DNA of 64,000 nt from the IMG/VR virus record IMGVR_UViG_3300020371_000005, positions 17,362-81,361 of that record; one strand, written 5' to 3'. The DNA is from a virus. The notes below the pieces were generated by a model, which had not been told where the DNA came from, did no database searches, and saw nothing but the letters and a program-made list of their open reading frames with translations. Numbering within the stretch: position 1 is the stretch's first letter; each line of letters starts with the position of its first letter. Below are positions 24,375 through 32,890 of the stretch, piece after piece. The position numbers and the translations under genes are program-made.

Positions 24375-26066
24375 ATGCAGGTAAACAATGTAGTTATTGT
24401 TGGCGGCGGGTCGTCTGGATGGATGACCGCCGCTGCTTTGTTGAAATTATGCCCTTGGATCAACGTTGTATTGGTTGAGAGTGCCAAACATCCAACTGTG
24501 GGTGTTGGTGAATCTACTCTTGGTCACTTCAATAAGTATTTGAAAGCACTGGGTCTTCGTGACGAAGATTGGATGGCAGCGTGTAATGCCACCTATAAGA
24601 ATAGTATCCAGTTCACTAATTTTAGAGATAATAACGATTCTGTCTTCCAGTATCCTTTTGGTGTCTATGATTATCATCTAGACACAATGGAAGTCGGAAT
24701 TGGTGGTGGAAATATAGAAGATTTCTTTGACATTCAAGCAAGTATTGGTGCAGGAGAAGATTTGTATGAGTCTCCTGATGGATTTGCAACGTACTACAAT
24801 GCAGAGAATACTCTCCTAGCAACGCATAATAAACAGACAGACAATAAGGATGGTAAGTTCCGTAACTTTGATCCTGCTGTTGATGTAGCATATCATCTGG
24901 ATGCTGAAAAGTTTGGACAGTGGTTGAGAGTAAATGTCTGCGAACCTTGGAAGCAAGTTGATCGCTTCACTCACATTATTGGTGATGTGCGTGGTATGGT
25001 GAAAGATGTGACTGCTGGTGGTTCACCTGCTCAGTCTAATCGTATTATCAAACAACTTGCAGTTAGACTAGACGAATCTAAGAAGACTATTGGTGTGGTT
25101 GGTGATCTGTTCATTGACTGTACTGGTTTCAAGGGTGCATTGATCGAAGGATTGATGAATGTTCGCCATATTAGTTTCGAGAAAGTTCTTCCTAACAACA
25201 AAGCATATTTTGCACGGATTCCCTATGAGGATCAGAAGTTCCGTGAGATTGCAATGCACAACACAACTGATTGTGAGGGTGCAGAGAATGGTTGGATGTG
25301 GACTATTCCACTGTGGGATCGTATTGGTGTAGGATATTGTTGGTCAGATAGATTTGCTATGCCCAGTGAGGCAAAGCAAGAGTTTGAGATGTGGATTGAA
25401 CGTAAATTCAACATCGAACCAGATGCATATGAGATCAAGGAAGTTGACATCAAGCACGGTTATCGTGAGAAGGCGTGGGAACTGAACTGTCTTGCAATCG
25501 GTCTGTCTTATGGTTTCGTTGAACCACTGGAATCTACTGGTCTGCTGACTACACACGAGAACATTCTTCGTCTGGTTGATGTCTTGAAGCGCCGTAAAGG
25601 ATATATTACCAATTTGGAAAGATCGTGGTATAATTATCAGGCACAGCGTGAAGTGATCGGTTTCAGTAAGTTTGTGGCAATGCATTATGCACTGTCTATG
25701 CGTACTGATAACCCCTATTGGCGTCACGCCACACAACGCTGTGATTATATGGAAGAGAACTTTGATGGTAACGTCAAAGTGAATGATAACTATGAGCGTA
25801 TGGGTGACATTCTGGACAACAACTGTCCACTTGCTGCCAATATGCTTGGTATGAATTATATTGCTGCTGGTATGGGTCTGCGCCTTGGTACTAGGTTTAG
25901 TTACCACGATATGGACCTAGATACTTTGGCAATTAAGAAACAGGATAGAGAAGAGTACATTGCATATGTACACAACGAAGTTCACAAACTTCCTTCTCAT
26001 TACCAGTATCTACTTGACAACATTTATGGAGGAGTTGATGAAATTCGGGATTCCCTGGAAGCGTAA
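24375..26066 (+). CDS. FAD-dependent tryptophan halogenase family protein
   Basis: This 563-residue protein has every landmark of flavin-dependent tryptophan halogenases (PrnA/RebH family): the FAD-binding VVIVGGGSSGWMTAAAL (residues 6-22), GVGES (43-47), the catalytic lysine in NATYKNSIQF (K75), the halogenase-specific W-x-W-x-I-P as GWMWTIPLWDR (W307, W309), and FVEPLESTG with E386 at the substrate site. Length matches the family. It would use FADH2, chloride or bromide and O2 to halogenate tryptophan, a peptide residue or another indole. No flavin reductase is visible nearby, so the host would supply FADH2. It overlaps the next gene by 29 bases and heads the oxidative cassette. Confidence 0.9.
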   Translation: MQVNNVVIVGGGSSGWMTAAALLKLCPWINVVLVESAKHPTVGVGESTLGHFNKYLKALGLRDEDWMAACNATYKNSIQFTNFRDNNDSVFQYPFGVYDYHLDTMEVGIGGGNIEDFFDIQASIGAGEDLYESPDGFATYYNAENTLLATHNKQTDNKDGKFRNFDPAVDVAYHLDAEKFGQWLRVNVCEPWKQVDRFTHIIGDVRGMVKDVTAGGSPAQSNRIIKQLAVRLDESKKTIGVVGDLFIDCTGFKGALIEGLMNVRHISFEKVLPNNKAYFARIPYEDQKFREIAMHNTTDCEGAENGWMWTIPLWDRIGVGYCWSDRFAMPSEAKQEFEMWIERKFNIEPDAYEIKEVDIKHGYREKAWELNCLAIGLSYGFVEPLESTGLLTTHENILRLVDVLKRRKGYITNLERSWYNYQAQREVIGFSKFVAMHYALSMRTDNPYWRHATQRCDYMEENFDGNVKVNDNYERMGDILDNNCPLAANMLGMNYIAAGMGLRLGTRFSYHDMDLDTLAIKKQDREEYIAYVHNEVHKLPSHYQYLLDNIYGGVDEIRDSLEA

Positions 26067-26823
26067 GAAACCGTGGTTGCGGTTCTTCTCACTCGAACCA
26101 GGACTTGCTGAGAATTATCCACTAATACCCACATCATCTATTAAGAGGACGTGGCAGGATAAGGAGCACAAAGAATCACGATGCCCATTTATGGGCACAC
26201 AGAATGTTGCTAACTGTCCTGGTTTGAAACAAATCACTAGGATGGGTTATGTTGTTACTGCTCCTATGGACTTTACTATCATCACTAATGGTGATGGAGT
26301 ATCTTACGAGTGGGAAACACCAGCAACATTCGCAAGGCATAGTAACTACATCGGGGATCACTCTCCTGATCAGGTTGTACCACTGGTTGATAATCCTCGG
26401 GATTGTTTGGCACATATTATCAAACTAGAGACACCTTGGCGTGTTCGTGCTAGTGATGATCTTGTGTTTATGCAACTTCCTGTTTATTGGAATAATGAGT
26501 CAAGATTTGAAGCAGTTGCTGGGATCTATGATCCTAGATTTGCAATGCAGGTGAATGTGCAACTGCTATGGTATGTTATGGATGGTCATACGTTGGTCAA
26601 GGCAGGTACACCCCTAGCACAGTTTGTACCTGTTCCAAGATCATCTATCGAGAAAACTTGGTACGATATGACTATAGATAATGCAACCCAAGAAGATTGG
26701 GATCTTGAAGCAGCGTTCAACTATAGTCTCAGAGCAGAATACTCGACAGAAGACACAGTTAATGCTAAGATCAAGCGTGCTATGCGTGCTATTAACTATC
26801 ACAGCAATGGAAAAACCCGATGA
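26038..26823 (+). CDS. DUF6065-like protein, copy 1
   Basis: ATG 26038 with GGAGGAG at 26029-26035 is preferred over an upstream start, giving 261 residues. It begins MKFGIPWKRKKPWLRFFSLE, then RTWQDKEHKESRCPF, a middle with VTAPMDFTIITNG, and ends in VQLLWYVMDGHTLVKAGTPL followed by AQFVPVPRSSIE. This beta-rich pattern with a late G-x-P-x-x-x-F-x-P-x-P resembles the uncharacterised DUF6065 family, which occurs near oxygenases in bacteria and phages. Its paralogue lies at 28239-28928. Overlaps the halogenase end. The family assignment is from memory of the pattern. Confidence 0.5.
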   Translation: MKFGIPWKRKKPWLRFFSLEPGLAENYPLIPTSSIKRTWQDKEHKESRCPFMGTQNVANCPGLKQITRMGYVVTAPMDFTIITNGDGVSYEWETPATFARHSNYIGDHSPDQVVPLVDNPRDCLAHIIKLETPWRVRASDDLVFMQLPVYWNNESRFEAVAGIYDPRFAMQVNVQLLWYVMDGHTLVKAGTPLAQFVPVPRSSIEKTWYDMTIDNATQEDWDLEAAFNYSLRAEYSTEDTVNAKIKRAMRAINYHSNGKTR

Positions 26824-27167
26824 CTATTGACGAACTGATTCAGAACTTTCACCTCCAGAAGGAGGCAGTGCAAGAACTTATCAAGAAATATGATAAGGAC
26901 TTCTCTAACAAGAAACTTAATCCATATGGTGTGACAACTATTGAGTTCCAACAACGTAGTGATGCGTTTGCTCAACAGTCTCGCCTTGAAGGTGCTATTG
27001 ATGCACTGTATATTGTGAAACGTGATATTATGGGTGAGGAAGGTGATGTTCCTATTCCTAGCGCAGCACTAGATATTGCTGAGCAGGATATGGAAATGGA
27101 AATTGTTGGTCAGACCAGCAACGCCGAAACACTTGATGATGACATCCCAGGTGACCCAAGTTACTAA
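26820..27167 (+). CDS. hypothetical helical protein (115 aa)
   Basis: Starts MTIDELIQNFHLQKEAVQEL in an ATGA overlap. Two long helices (to about residue 70) are followed by an acidic disordered tail (DIAEQDMEMEIVG, DDDIPGDPSY). No enzyme motif seen. Its place inside the cassette may indicate a scaffold or carrier role, but that is inference. Confidence 0.45.
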   Translation: MTIDELIQNFHLQKEAVQELIKKYDKDFSNKKLNPYGVTTIEFQQRSDAFAQQSRLEGAIDALYIVKRDIMGEEGDVPIPSAALDIAEQDMEMEIVGQTSNAETLDDDIPGDPSY

Positions 27168-27741
27168 ACCACATCAGTTTCATCCAAACTATCTTTGGAA
27201 GACACAGTATGATTTTAACTATGAAGGTAGTCCCCTTCAGACACATTGTGGTCAACTGTTAGATCATACTGGTAGGTCCTCAGTATTAGAAACTGGCAAC
27301 GCATTTTCAACAGCAGGTAATCTTCAGCAGTCTCCACATCATTGGGAGATACTTGAAGATTTTCTTGTCTGGATGCAAGCACAGATTATTCCTATCTGGG
27401 ATCACTGGAATTATTTCCCGTGTATGCCTCAACCATTTAATTCGTGGGTGAATCTACACAAGAGAGGAGGAGAAACACTAGAGCACTATCACTCACCCTG
27501 TCCACTTGTGGTGTCGTGCTATTTGAAGTGTCCTCCTAATTCTGGTAACTTTCTTGTCAGAGATCCGTTTGAGTATCATCTCTTCGGTACACCATCTGAA
27601 CCACAAGAAAAACTATGGACAGAAATACCAGTACAAACAAACGACATCCTAATCTTCCCTGGTTGGTTGAAACATAAGACACAACCAAATGAGACTGACG
27701 AAGACCGAATTGTTCTCACTCTAAATTATGAAGGTAATTAA
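27139..27741 (+). CDS. 2OG-Fe(II) oxygenase superfamily protein (TIGR02466/PF13759-like)
   Basis: This 200-residue protein (ATG at 27136 or 27139) contains FNSWVNLHKRGGETLEHYHS with H116-Y-H118 in the place of the usual H-x-H/D, SCYLKCPPNSGNFLVRDP, and a distal ILIFPGWLKHKTQPN (H179), followed by RIVLTLNYE with the 2OG-binding arginine. This matches the putative 2OG-Fe(II) oxygenase family common in marine phages. The substrate is unknown. It begins the run of adjacent oxygenase genes. Confidence 0.75.
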   Translation: MTSQVTQVTKPHQFHPNYLWKTQYDFNYEGSPLQTHCGQLLDHTGRSSVLETGNAFSTAGNLQQSPHHWEILEDFLVWMQAQIIPIWDHWNYFPCMPQPFNSWVNLHKRGGETLEHYHSPCPLVVSCYLKCPPNSGNFLVRDPFEYHLFGTPSEPQEKLWTEIPVQTNDILIFPGWLKHKTQPNETDEDRIVLTLNYEGN

Positions 27742-28249
27742 AAATGTTATCTCTCCGCTGTATGCGGACAAGATTGAAGAACTGATGAGTGATGTACAAT
27801 TTCAGTGGGGATTTCTGAAAGATGTAACTTACGTCGATCAGGCAGCATTTGGTGCTAATCGTGGAACCCCAGGATTTGCACATTTATTCTTCGACGCACA
27901 AAATGGTCATCAGTCTGACCATTGTAATTTTATCCTCCCTCTGTTCTATACACTCTGTGGTGATGGATTCCACGAGTTAATAAGGATTAAGGGAGGATTG
28001 CTTTTACCAACGCAAGAAGGATATAATAATAAACACGTGGATTTTGACTTTCCACACACGACAGCATTGTATTATGTTAATGATTCAGACGGCGACACGC
28101 TCTTCTTCAATGACAATTTGGAGATTGTTGATCGAGTTAAACCAGAGAAAGGAAAACTAATTATTTTTGATGGTTCTATTTTACACGCATCGTCCTGTCC
28201 TACCTCCCACACAAATAGAATTGTGATAAATTTCAATTATGTCAAGTAA
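27728..28249 (+). CDS. 2OG-Fe(II) oxygenase
   Basis: This 173-residue protein starts MKVIKNVISPLYADKIEEL. Iron ligands are H103 and D105 in NNKHVDFDFPHTTALYYVND and H153 in FDGSILHASSCP. The arginine of TNRIVINFNY binds 2-oxoglutarate. Short P4H-like fold, compact for the family. Overlaps both neighbours. Confidence 0.8.
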   Translation: MKVIKNVISPLYADKIEELMSDVQFQWGFLKDVTYVDQAAFGANRGTPGFAHLFFDAQNGHQSDHCNFILPLFYTLCGDGFHELIRIKGGLLLPTQEGYNNKHVDFDFPHTTALYYVNDSDGDTLFFNDNLEIVDRVKPEKGKLIIFDGSILHASSCPTSHTNRIVINFNYVK

Positions 28250-28928
28250 GATTTTCTACTACCAATATGAAGGTGCTCGTGATCCAATCACGATGCTAGA
28301 TTCTCCTCTTGATATAGAAGGAGTGGGTCTTGAACCAAGAAAAGAGATCGACAATCACTCTCCAAAGGATACACCGTTCTACGATTGTCCTGCGTGGAGT
28401 CATCGTGCTAAGCGAGAGTTTGTAGTTTATGCACCTCGTGACATCACACTGCACGTTAATAACGAAACAGGAGAACTTCACGCACCAAATATTTCACAGG
28501 AAGATTTTGAGAGATGGGTGAACGTACAAGATGCAACGTTGCCTATCACCACAATTCAGATTCCTGTCCCTATGTTTCTATTCTGGACAGAGAGTAAGAA
28601 TATTTGGATTGAACAGATTGACCATCCAAGGACAGCATCACATAATAATTTCACACTGGTGACAGGATGGTTTAATCTCTCTTCTTGGTGTCGTCCTATC
28701 TCTCTAGGTGTGCGTCTGGTTGATGACAAGAAACCCATCATAATTAAACGTGGTGATCCACTATATAAGATCAGGTTTATGAAGGAAGGGAACTTCAACA
28801 AAACTTTCGAGTTGGTGAAGTCACGACCTGAACCTGAAATTATGTTGGATGTTCACAAACGTGTCAAAGCGAAAAAGATCATTCCATATCTTTCCGACAA
28901 ACTTATCTTTGGGTGCCCATTCAAATGA
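28239..28928 (+). CDS. DUF6065-like protein, copy 2
   Basis: This 229-residue protein resembles copy 1 in order of elements: a Cys/Pro/Trp site (FYDCPAWSHRAKREFVVYAP), a beta core (ITTIQIPVPMFLFWTESKNI), GWFNLSSWCRPISLGVRL, and a late IIIKRGDPLYKIRFM corresponding to G-x-P in copy 1. No metal site is obvious. It sits between two 2OG oxygenases with overlaps on both sides, so it probably works with them. Function unknown. Confidence 0.45.
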   Translation: MSSKIFYYQYEGARDPITMLDSPLDIEGVGLEPRKEIDNHSPKDTPFYDCPAWSHRAKREFVVYAPRDITLHVNNETGELHAPNISQEDFERWVNVQDATLPITTIQIPVPMFLFWTESKNIWIEQIDHPRTASHNNFTLVTGWFNLSSWCRPISLGVRLVDDKKPIIIKRGDPLYKIRFMKEGNFNKTFELVKSRPEPEIMLDVHKRVKAKKIIPYLSDKLIFGCPFK

Positions 28929-29575
28929 ATAATTACGCTGAAGAGTTTGTTCCCACAACGGTGATCGATAATTTCTTTGAGACACCATCACTCGTGAGAG
29001 CATTTGCTCAACAACAAGAATACTTTCTCTGCACAGATCACCCTCGTGGTGGTAATTGGCCAGGGAAAAGATGTAACCTGTTAAATGAGATCGATCCAGT
29101 CTTTCACGAGATTGTGTGTAAGAAACTGGTGAGGTATCTTCCACATCATCAAGCATTTGAGATCGCAGATATGACATTTCATATGTGTGATGAACCAAAC
29201 TCTCCTGGGTGGATCCACACTGACCCACCACATTTGGGAATCGGTGCTGTTATCTATTTGAATCAAGGTATTAGACCAGGCACAGGAACTTGTCTGTATG
29301 ATGTACCGCCTGGGTTCAATGGTCAGGGATATGAAGAAGAGTTCCAACAACAACTTGCTCTTCAGGGTACACCTGAGGCAGCAAAGTTCGAGAAGTATAA
29401 AGAAGATTGTAATGGTGTATTTCGACCGTCAGTGACTGTTGAGGCACGCTATAATCGTTGTATACTATTTGATGGACGTAAATACCACGGAGGTATGAAC
29501 TTCTTTGGTAATGACGTTTCTGATGCTAGACTAACACTTGTATTCTTTGGGAGGGGTATTTTAATTGGACCTTGA
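28925..29575 (+). CDS. DUF6445-type 2OG-Fe(II) oxygenase-like protein
   Basis: ATG 28925 overlaps the previous stop (AAATGA); 216 residues. GWIHTDPPHLGIGAVIYLN supplies H98 and D100, a GTGTCLYDV turn follows, and ILFDGRKYHGGMNFFG gives the distal H188 before RLTLVFFG with the arginine. The W-x-H-x-D...A-x-x-YLN...GTG-x-x-x-Y pattern is that of the DUF6445 branch of the superfamily. All iron ligands are present, so it is likely active. Confidence 0.7.
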   Translation: MNNYAEEFVPTTVIDNFFETPSLVRAFAQQQEYFLCTDHPRGGNWPGKRCNLLNEIDPVFHEIVCKKLVRYLPHHQAFEIADMTFHMCDEPNSPGWIHTDPPHLGIGAVIYLNQGIRPGTGTCLYDVPPGFNGQGYEEEFQQQLALQGTPEAAKFEKYKEDCNGVFRPSVTVEARYNRCILFDGRKYHGGMNFFGNDVSDARLTLVFFGRGILIGP

Positions 29576-30200
29576 AACACTTGCTGATAATAAACTGTAC
29601 CTGATTAAAGGTGCACTCAGTACAGATCTCTGTGAGTATCTGAAGACTGAGTTTATGATGATTAAGGACATCATTGAGGCAAACCCGATGGGTCCAACCA
29701 GTGATCCTATTATGCCTGGGGCATTTGCAATGTATTCACCTATTTGTTTTGAAGCGATGGGTGATAAGATCAAACCACAGATTGAGGAAGTGCTCGATGC
29801 AGAACTATGGCAAACCTTTTCCTACGCGAGGGTGTACGTTAAGGGTACCAATCTTGTACGACATCGTGATAGAACCTCAGGAGAATGGGTCGGTAATGTT
29901 TGCATCACTCGTGATGATACCGATTGGCCCTTCTATATTGAGATCGATGGAAAGTCGCATCAAATTGTCCTCAATCAAGGCGATTTATTGATATTCAGGG
30001 GACACAAAGATTTCCACTGGAGACCAAAATATCAGGGAGATCTTCAAATCCAAGCATTTGTCTCTTATGTTGACAAAAATGGCAAATATAGTAAGAATAA
30101 GTGGGATGGTCGCCCTGGTCTTGCTTATCCTTGGGAAACTGCATCCGAAGAGATACAGTATGAACAGTCGATGATTAACTCTTCACCTTATTACACCTGA
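29565..30200 (+). CDS. 2OG-Fe(II) oxygenase-like protein, TTG start
   Basis: TTG 29565 follows GGGAGGGG at good spacing, so a non-ATG start is accepted (211 residues). YARVYVKGTNLVRHRDRTSG gives H100 and D102, IVLNQGDLLIFRGHKDFHWR gives the distal H151, and the fold ends LQIQAFVSYVD. A C-terminal tail (SKNKWDGRPGLAYPW) extends past the usual fold. Similar to oxygenases annotated widely in cyanophages. Substrate unknown. Confidence 0.7.
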   Translation: MDLETLADNKLYLIKGALSTDLCEYLKTEFMMIKDIIEANPMGPTSDPIMPGAFAMYSPICFEAMGDKIKPQIEEVLDAELWQTFSYARVYVKGTNLVRHRDRTSGEWVGNVCITRDDTDWPFYIEIDGKSHQIVLNQGDLLIFRGHKDFHWRPKYQGDLQIQAFVSYVDKNGKYSKNKWDGRPGLAYPWETASEEIQYEQSMINSSPYYT

Positions 30201-30358
30201 TGAATTTTGACTCTGAAGAACTGAAGTATCTGCTCACAGTATTGGGCAGAACATCATCTTTCACCCGTGCTAGAGGTGAACAAATCGATCACCCAACAAT
30301 TAAACATCAACTCATTGAACGTAAAGTTCAAGATCAACTGAGACGTTTGCATCAATGA
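30200..30358 (+). CDS. small hypothetical protein (52 aa)
   Basis: Starts MNFDSEELKYLLTVLGRTSS immediately at the previous stop (TGATG) and ends in an ATGA overlap with the next oxygenase gene. Helical and basic at the C-terminus (IERKVQDQLRRLHQ). Tight coupling on both sides supports a real gene. No function recognised. Confidence 0.55.
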   Translation: MNFDSEELKYLLTVLGRTSSFTRARGEQIDHPTIKHQLIERKVQDQLRRLHQ

Positions 30359-30978
30359 AACTAACAATCGAAAATCCATTCGATACATTCTATAAGAAGG
30401 CAAAAGATGTCATCGTGTTTGATGATATTATTCCTGAGGTATACCAAAATTGGTTGATAGATTGTATCAAGAATGAAGACCTGATGTGGCACCGTAAGGA
30501 TGCTGCAATCAGTGATATGTTTGAGGATGATCCTCGCAATGGATTCTGCAACTTTCACTATCTCTTTGATAAGGATGAGGGTGGAGAGTTGAGTCCATTG
30601 TGTAATGCGTTTATGCCACTGGCATTACAGTTTAGAGAGAAACTTCAGGCAGAATGTTTGTTTCGTATGCGTGTGAATTGTGTGCCTGCTTGGCACTCTA
30701 ATCAAGTACAACTTCCACACGTTGATTCGTATCATTTTGAAGCGTGGAATGTTATCTACTACATTGATGACAGTAATGGTGATACGATCATCTATGATGA
30801 ACGTACGAGAGATCATCAAGAATACTTGAAGATTGCAACGAGAGATATGTACACAGTTAAGACAGCAGTATCACCCAAGAAAGGACGTGCTGTTGCTATT
30901 AAAGGTGATCTCTTTCACGCTTCTACATTGCCAATGGGAACTTGGAGACCAGTGTTAAATATGGTAGTACATTCTTGA
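30355..30978 (+). CDS. 2OG-Fe(II) oxygenase
   Basis: This 207-residue protein carries VQLPHVDSYHFEAWNVIYYI (H122, D124), DDSNGDTIIYDE, and AVAIKGDLFHAST (H188) with RPVLNMVVH supplying the 2OG arginine. Closest in layout to the gene at 27728, suggesting paralogy within the cassette. ATGA-coupled to the preceding small gene. Confidence 0.8.
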   Translation: MKLTIENPFDTFYKKAKDVIVFDDIIPEVYQNWLIDCIKNEDLMWHRKDAAISDMFEDDPRNGFCNFHYLFDKDEGGELSPLCNAFMPLALQFREKLQAECLFRMRVNCVPAWHSNQVQLPHVDSYHFEAWNVIYYIDDSNGDTIIYDERTRDHQEYLKIATRDMYTVKTAVSPKKGRAVAIKGDLFHASTLPMGTWRPVLNMVVHS

Positions 30979-30980
30979 TT

Positions 30981-31655
30981 ATGGATAAAGTCTATAAGGT
31001 ATATGATGGTGACGCTCACTGTTTGTGGAGGTCACCTGTTGTTGTAAATGAACAAGATGAGATGATTGCACAACTTGGTCGTGCACATCGTCATTTCAAG
31101 AATACTTTCACTGGGTTCGATTCTTCTCTCACTGGTAATGAATTGACTCTTGGTGCTCTACCTAACTTGTTCTCTCAACAGGAACAACGAGAGGATGACA
31201 AAGTATTTCTAGATGGTGAGAAGGATTTCAGTGGTTATAGGTTCTATAATATATTTGCACTGACAGCACCATCACCACTATTTTGGCAACTATATCGTGA
31301 CATTCAGACTGTGGTTCGCACAACACTTGCACACGATGAACCACTGTATATGCAATGTTGGATGAATTATCATACTCCTGACAAGGTATTGAAGTGGCAC
31401 GATCATAAGTTTCCATACCACGGTTATGTGAGTATTGATCCCAAGAATACCACCACTAAGTTTAGAAACGGTGAGGATCCTGTCCTCTATGAGATCAATA
31501 ACGAAGTGGGAAACATATATTTTGGTGCTGCCCCAGGCAGGTATCACAAAGTATTCGTAAACGATGACTTCGGGGGTAGACGAATTACCCTTGGATTTGA
31601 TATAGTAGAGACGCCTGATCTTCCTGACGATCAGTTCTCACTAATCCCTATCTAA
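30981..31655 (+). CDS. 2OG-Fe(II) oxygenase-like protein
   Basis: ATG 30981, two bases after the upstream stop; 224 residues. The core reads KWHDHKFPYHGYVSIDP with H140-D141-H142 at the iron site (spacing allows H-x-H rather than H-x-D), NEVGNIYFGAAPGRYHKVFV with the distal H189, and GRRITLGFD with the arginine. More divergent than its neighbours but the double-stranded beta-helix order is intact. Last gene of the cassette; a late promoter overlaps its stop codon. Confidence 0.6.
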   Translation: MDKVYKVYDGDAHCLWRSPVVVNEQDEMIAQLGRAHRHFKNTFTGFDSSLTGNELTLGALPNLFSQQEQREDDKVFLDGEKDFSGYRFYNIFALTAPSPLFWQLYRDIQTVVRTTLAHDEPLYMQCWMNYHTPDKVLKWHDHKFPYHGYVSIDPKNTTTKFRNGEDPVLYEINNEVGNIYFGAAPGRYHKVFVNDDFGGRRITLGFDIVETPDLPDDQFSLIPI

Positions 31656-31658
31656 ATA
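31652..31658 (+). promoter_or_regulatory. late promoter CTAAATA overlapping a stop codon
   Basis: CTAAATA contains the TAA stop (31653-31655) of the last oxygenase gene and precedes the CpeS-like gene by 24 bases. Confidence 0.5.
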
Positions 31659-31681
31659 CTGTTAAGCAACTTCGACAACTT

Positions 31682-32191
31682 ATGGACACACGAGTAACTA
31701 ACTGGATGGATCGTTCTTGTGGTAGATGGACCTCATATCGTAGGTATATCTACACTAAGTTCAACAAACAAATTAAGTATGAAACAACATTGATTTGTGA
31801 CAAGAGATCTGACAACAGTTGGGGTAGTCAATGGTGTTCAAAAGATGAGGAAGGCAACTACTTCAGTGAAGGAGATATGGAACTATTCATCACTCCTGAC
31901 AATAAGTGTGAGCGTTCCAGAGGTTATATGTCAGAAGAACCAGACACAAGTGACATCTCAGTGATCGATGATGATTGCCTTGTCTGGGAAACTTCGTATA
32001 ATGGTATGACATTCCGCGAGGAGATTCGTCTCTGCGAGAATGACACCGTTAGGTTGAGACAAACCTACGGCAAGAAATTGTCCGATGGGACAGTTTTTCT
32101 TGTTGGACAGTATTACGAAAAACGTTCTGGGGGGAACGAAAATGTACCTGAAGTCACAGATTCTGTCAGAGAATCAGAAGTGCATACTTAG
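31682..32191 (+). CDS. cpeS: CpeS/CpcS-family phycobiliprotein lyase
   Basis: This 169-residue protein begins with the S-type lyase signature NWMDRSCGRWTSYRRYIY (F/W-x-x-S-x-G-x-W-x-S-x-R-x-x-Y), followed by ten-stranded-barrel-like sequence with LICDKRSDNSWGSQWC and MTFREEIRLCENDTVRLRQT. CpeS/CpcS lyases attach bilins to phycobiliproteins and occur in some cyanophages. Together with the two CpeT copies 20 kb upstream, the phage appears to encode at least three bilin lyases. No bilin reductase (pebS/pcyX) is visible in this window. Confidence 0.7.
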   Translation: MDTRVTNWMDRSCGRWTSYRRYIYTKFNKQIKYETTLICDKRSDNSWGSQWCSKDEEGNYFSEGDMELFITPDNKCERSRGYMSEEPDTSDISVIDDDCLVWETSYNGMTFREEIRLCENDTVRLRQTYGKKLSDGTVFLVGQYYEKRSGGNENVPEVTDSVRESEVHT

Positions 32192-32330
32192 AAAAGCACT
32201 TATGTTATATCTGGCAAATACTCACCGCAAGCATCACAATAAGCAGATCAGTGACACTCAATTAACTGTCACAGAGTGCAACCTCGATGAGATTGCAGAT
32301 CTGCTACACTTAAGGCACGTCCTTAAATGA
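32142..32330 (+). CDS. small hypothetical protein (62 aa)
   Basis: ATG 32142 follows GGGGGGAACGAAA within the end of the cpeS-like gene. Starts MYLKSQILSENQKCILRKAL; helical, ending LDEIADLLHLRHVLK, with an AAATGA overlap to the next gene. Confidence 0.45.
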   Translation: MYLKSQILSENQKCILRKALMLYLANTHRKHHNKQISDTQLTVTECNLDEIADLLHLRHVLK

Positions 32331-32659
32331 CGACGCCTCTTTTTCTATCGGAGTCCTTACCTTTGGAATTAAGAAATGTTCTCAAAGCATTAGAAGTGGG
32401 TATGCCTGCTAAATGGGGAACCATTGAGGGGGAGATTGAGTACATTGGGGACGAATATCTCACCATTTGTGTTGCTACCAAGGAGCAATGTGATGAGCAT
32501 TGTTTCAGGAAAGAAACCAAATGTTGTGTGATAGTATATCAACAAGACTGGGATGATCTTGAGATTGACCCTGCTGTCTTTCAATATAAGAAAGCATACA
32601 GGGGCAAGACCAACGATCACCCAGGAAACGAAATGCTTCCACCTATTGAACAACGATGA
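32327..32659 (+). CDS. hypothetical protein (110 aa)
   Basis: Starts MTTPLFLSESLPLELRNVLK. A beta-barrel-like middle (MPAKWGTIEGEIEYIGDEYL) is followed by a cluster of four cysteines (EQCDEHCFRKETKCCVIVY), suggestive of a metal site. Overlaps its neighbours by a few bases. Not recognised. Confidence 0.5.
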   Translation: MTTPLFLSESLPLELRNVLKALEVGMPAKWGTIEGEIEYIGDEYLTICVATKEQCDEHCFRKETKCCVIVYQQDWDDLEIDPAVFQYKKAYRGKTNDHPGNEMLPPIEQR

Positions 32660-32829
32660 GAAACTACGCAACTGAAATGTACACATACAACGACAAGTTG
32701 TATAAACAGATCTGTCTTTATTATGAACAAATTCAACGTGACGTGGAAGAAGCAAAAGAAACGAGGAAGTTTCTCAACTCAGCAAGTTACGTTCCTAAAT
32801 CTGTCGGACGCGGTATGGTACAGCACTGA
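32656..32829 (+). CDS. small hypothetical protein (57 aa)
   Basis: Starts MRNYATEMYTYNDKLYKQIC in an ATGA overlap with the previous gene; helical and basic. It overlaps the next gene by 107 bases in another frame. Confidence 0.4.
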   Translation: MRNYATEMYTYNDKLYKQICLYYEQIQRDVEEAKETRKFLNSASYVPKSVGRGMVQH

Positions 32830-32890
32830 GTTGCAATTAGATCCCAAATGTACTAAGATTGAAGTAATTCCGATCTTTCACGATGACTGA
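32723..32890 (+). CDS. small hypothetical protein (55 aa)
   Basis: Starts MNKFNVTWKKQKKRGSFSTQ and continues FLNLSDAVWYSTEL ending TKIEVIPIFHDD, a strand-helix-strand layout that looks like a real folded domain and resembles small proteins I associate with other T4-like cyanophages. It shares 107 bases with the preceding gene in a different frame. Confidence 0.45.
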   Translation: MNKFNVTWKKQKKRGSFSTQQVTFLNLSDAVWYSTELQLDPKCTKIEVIPIFHDD

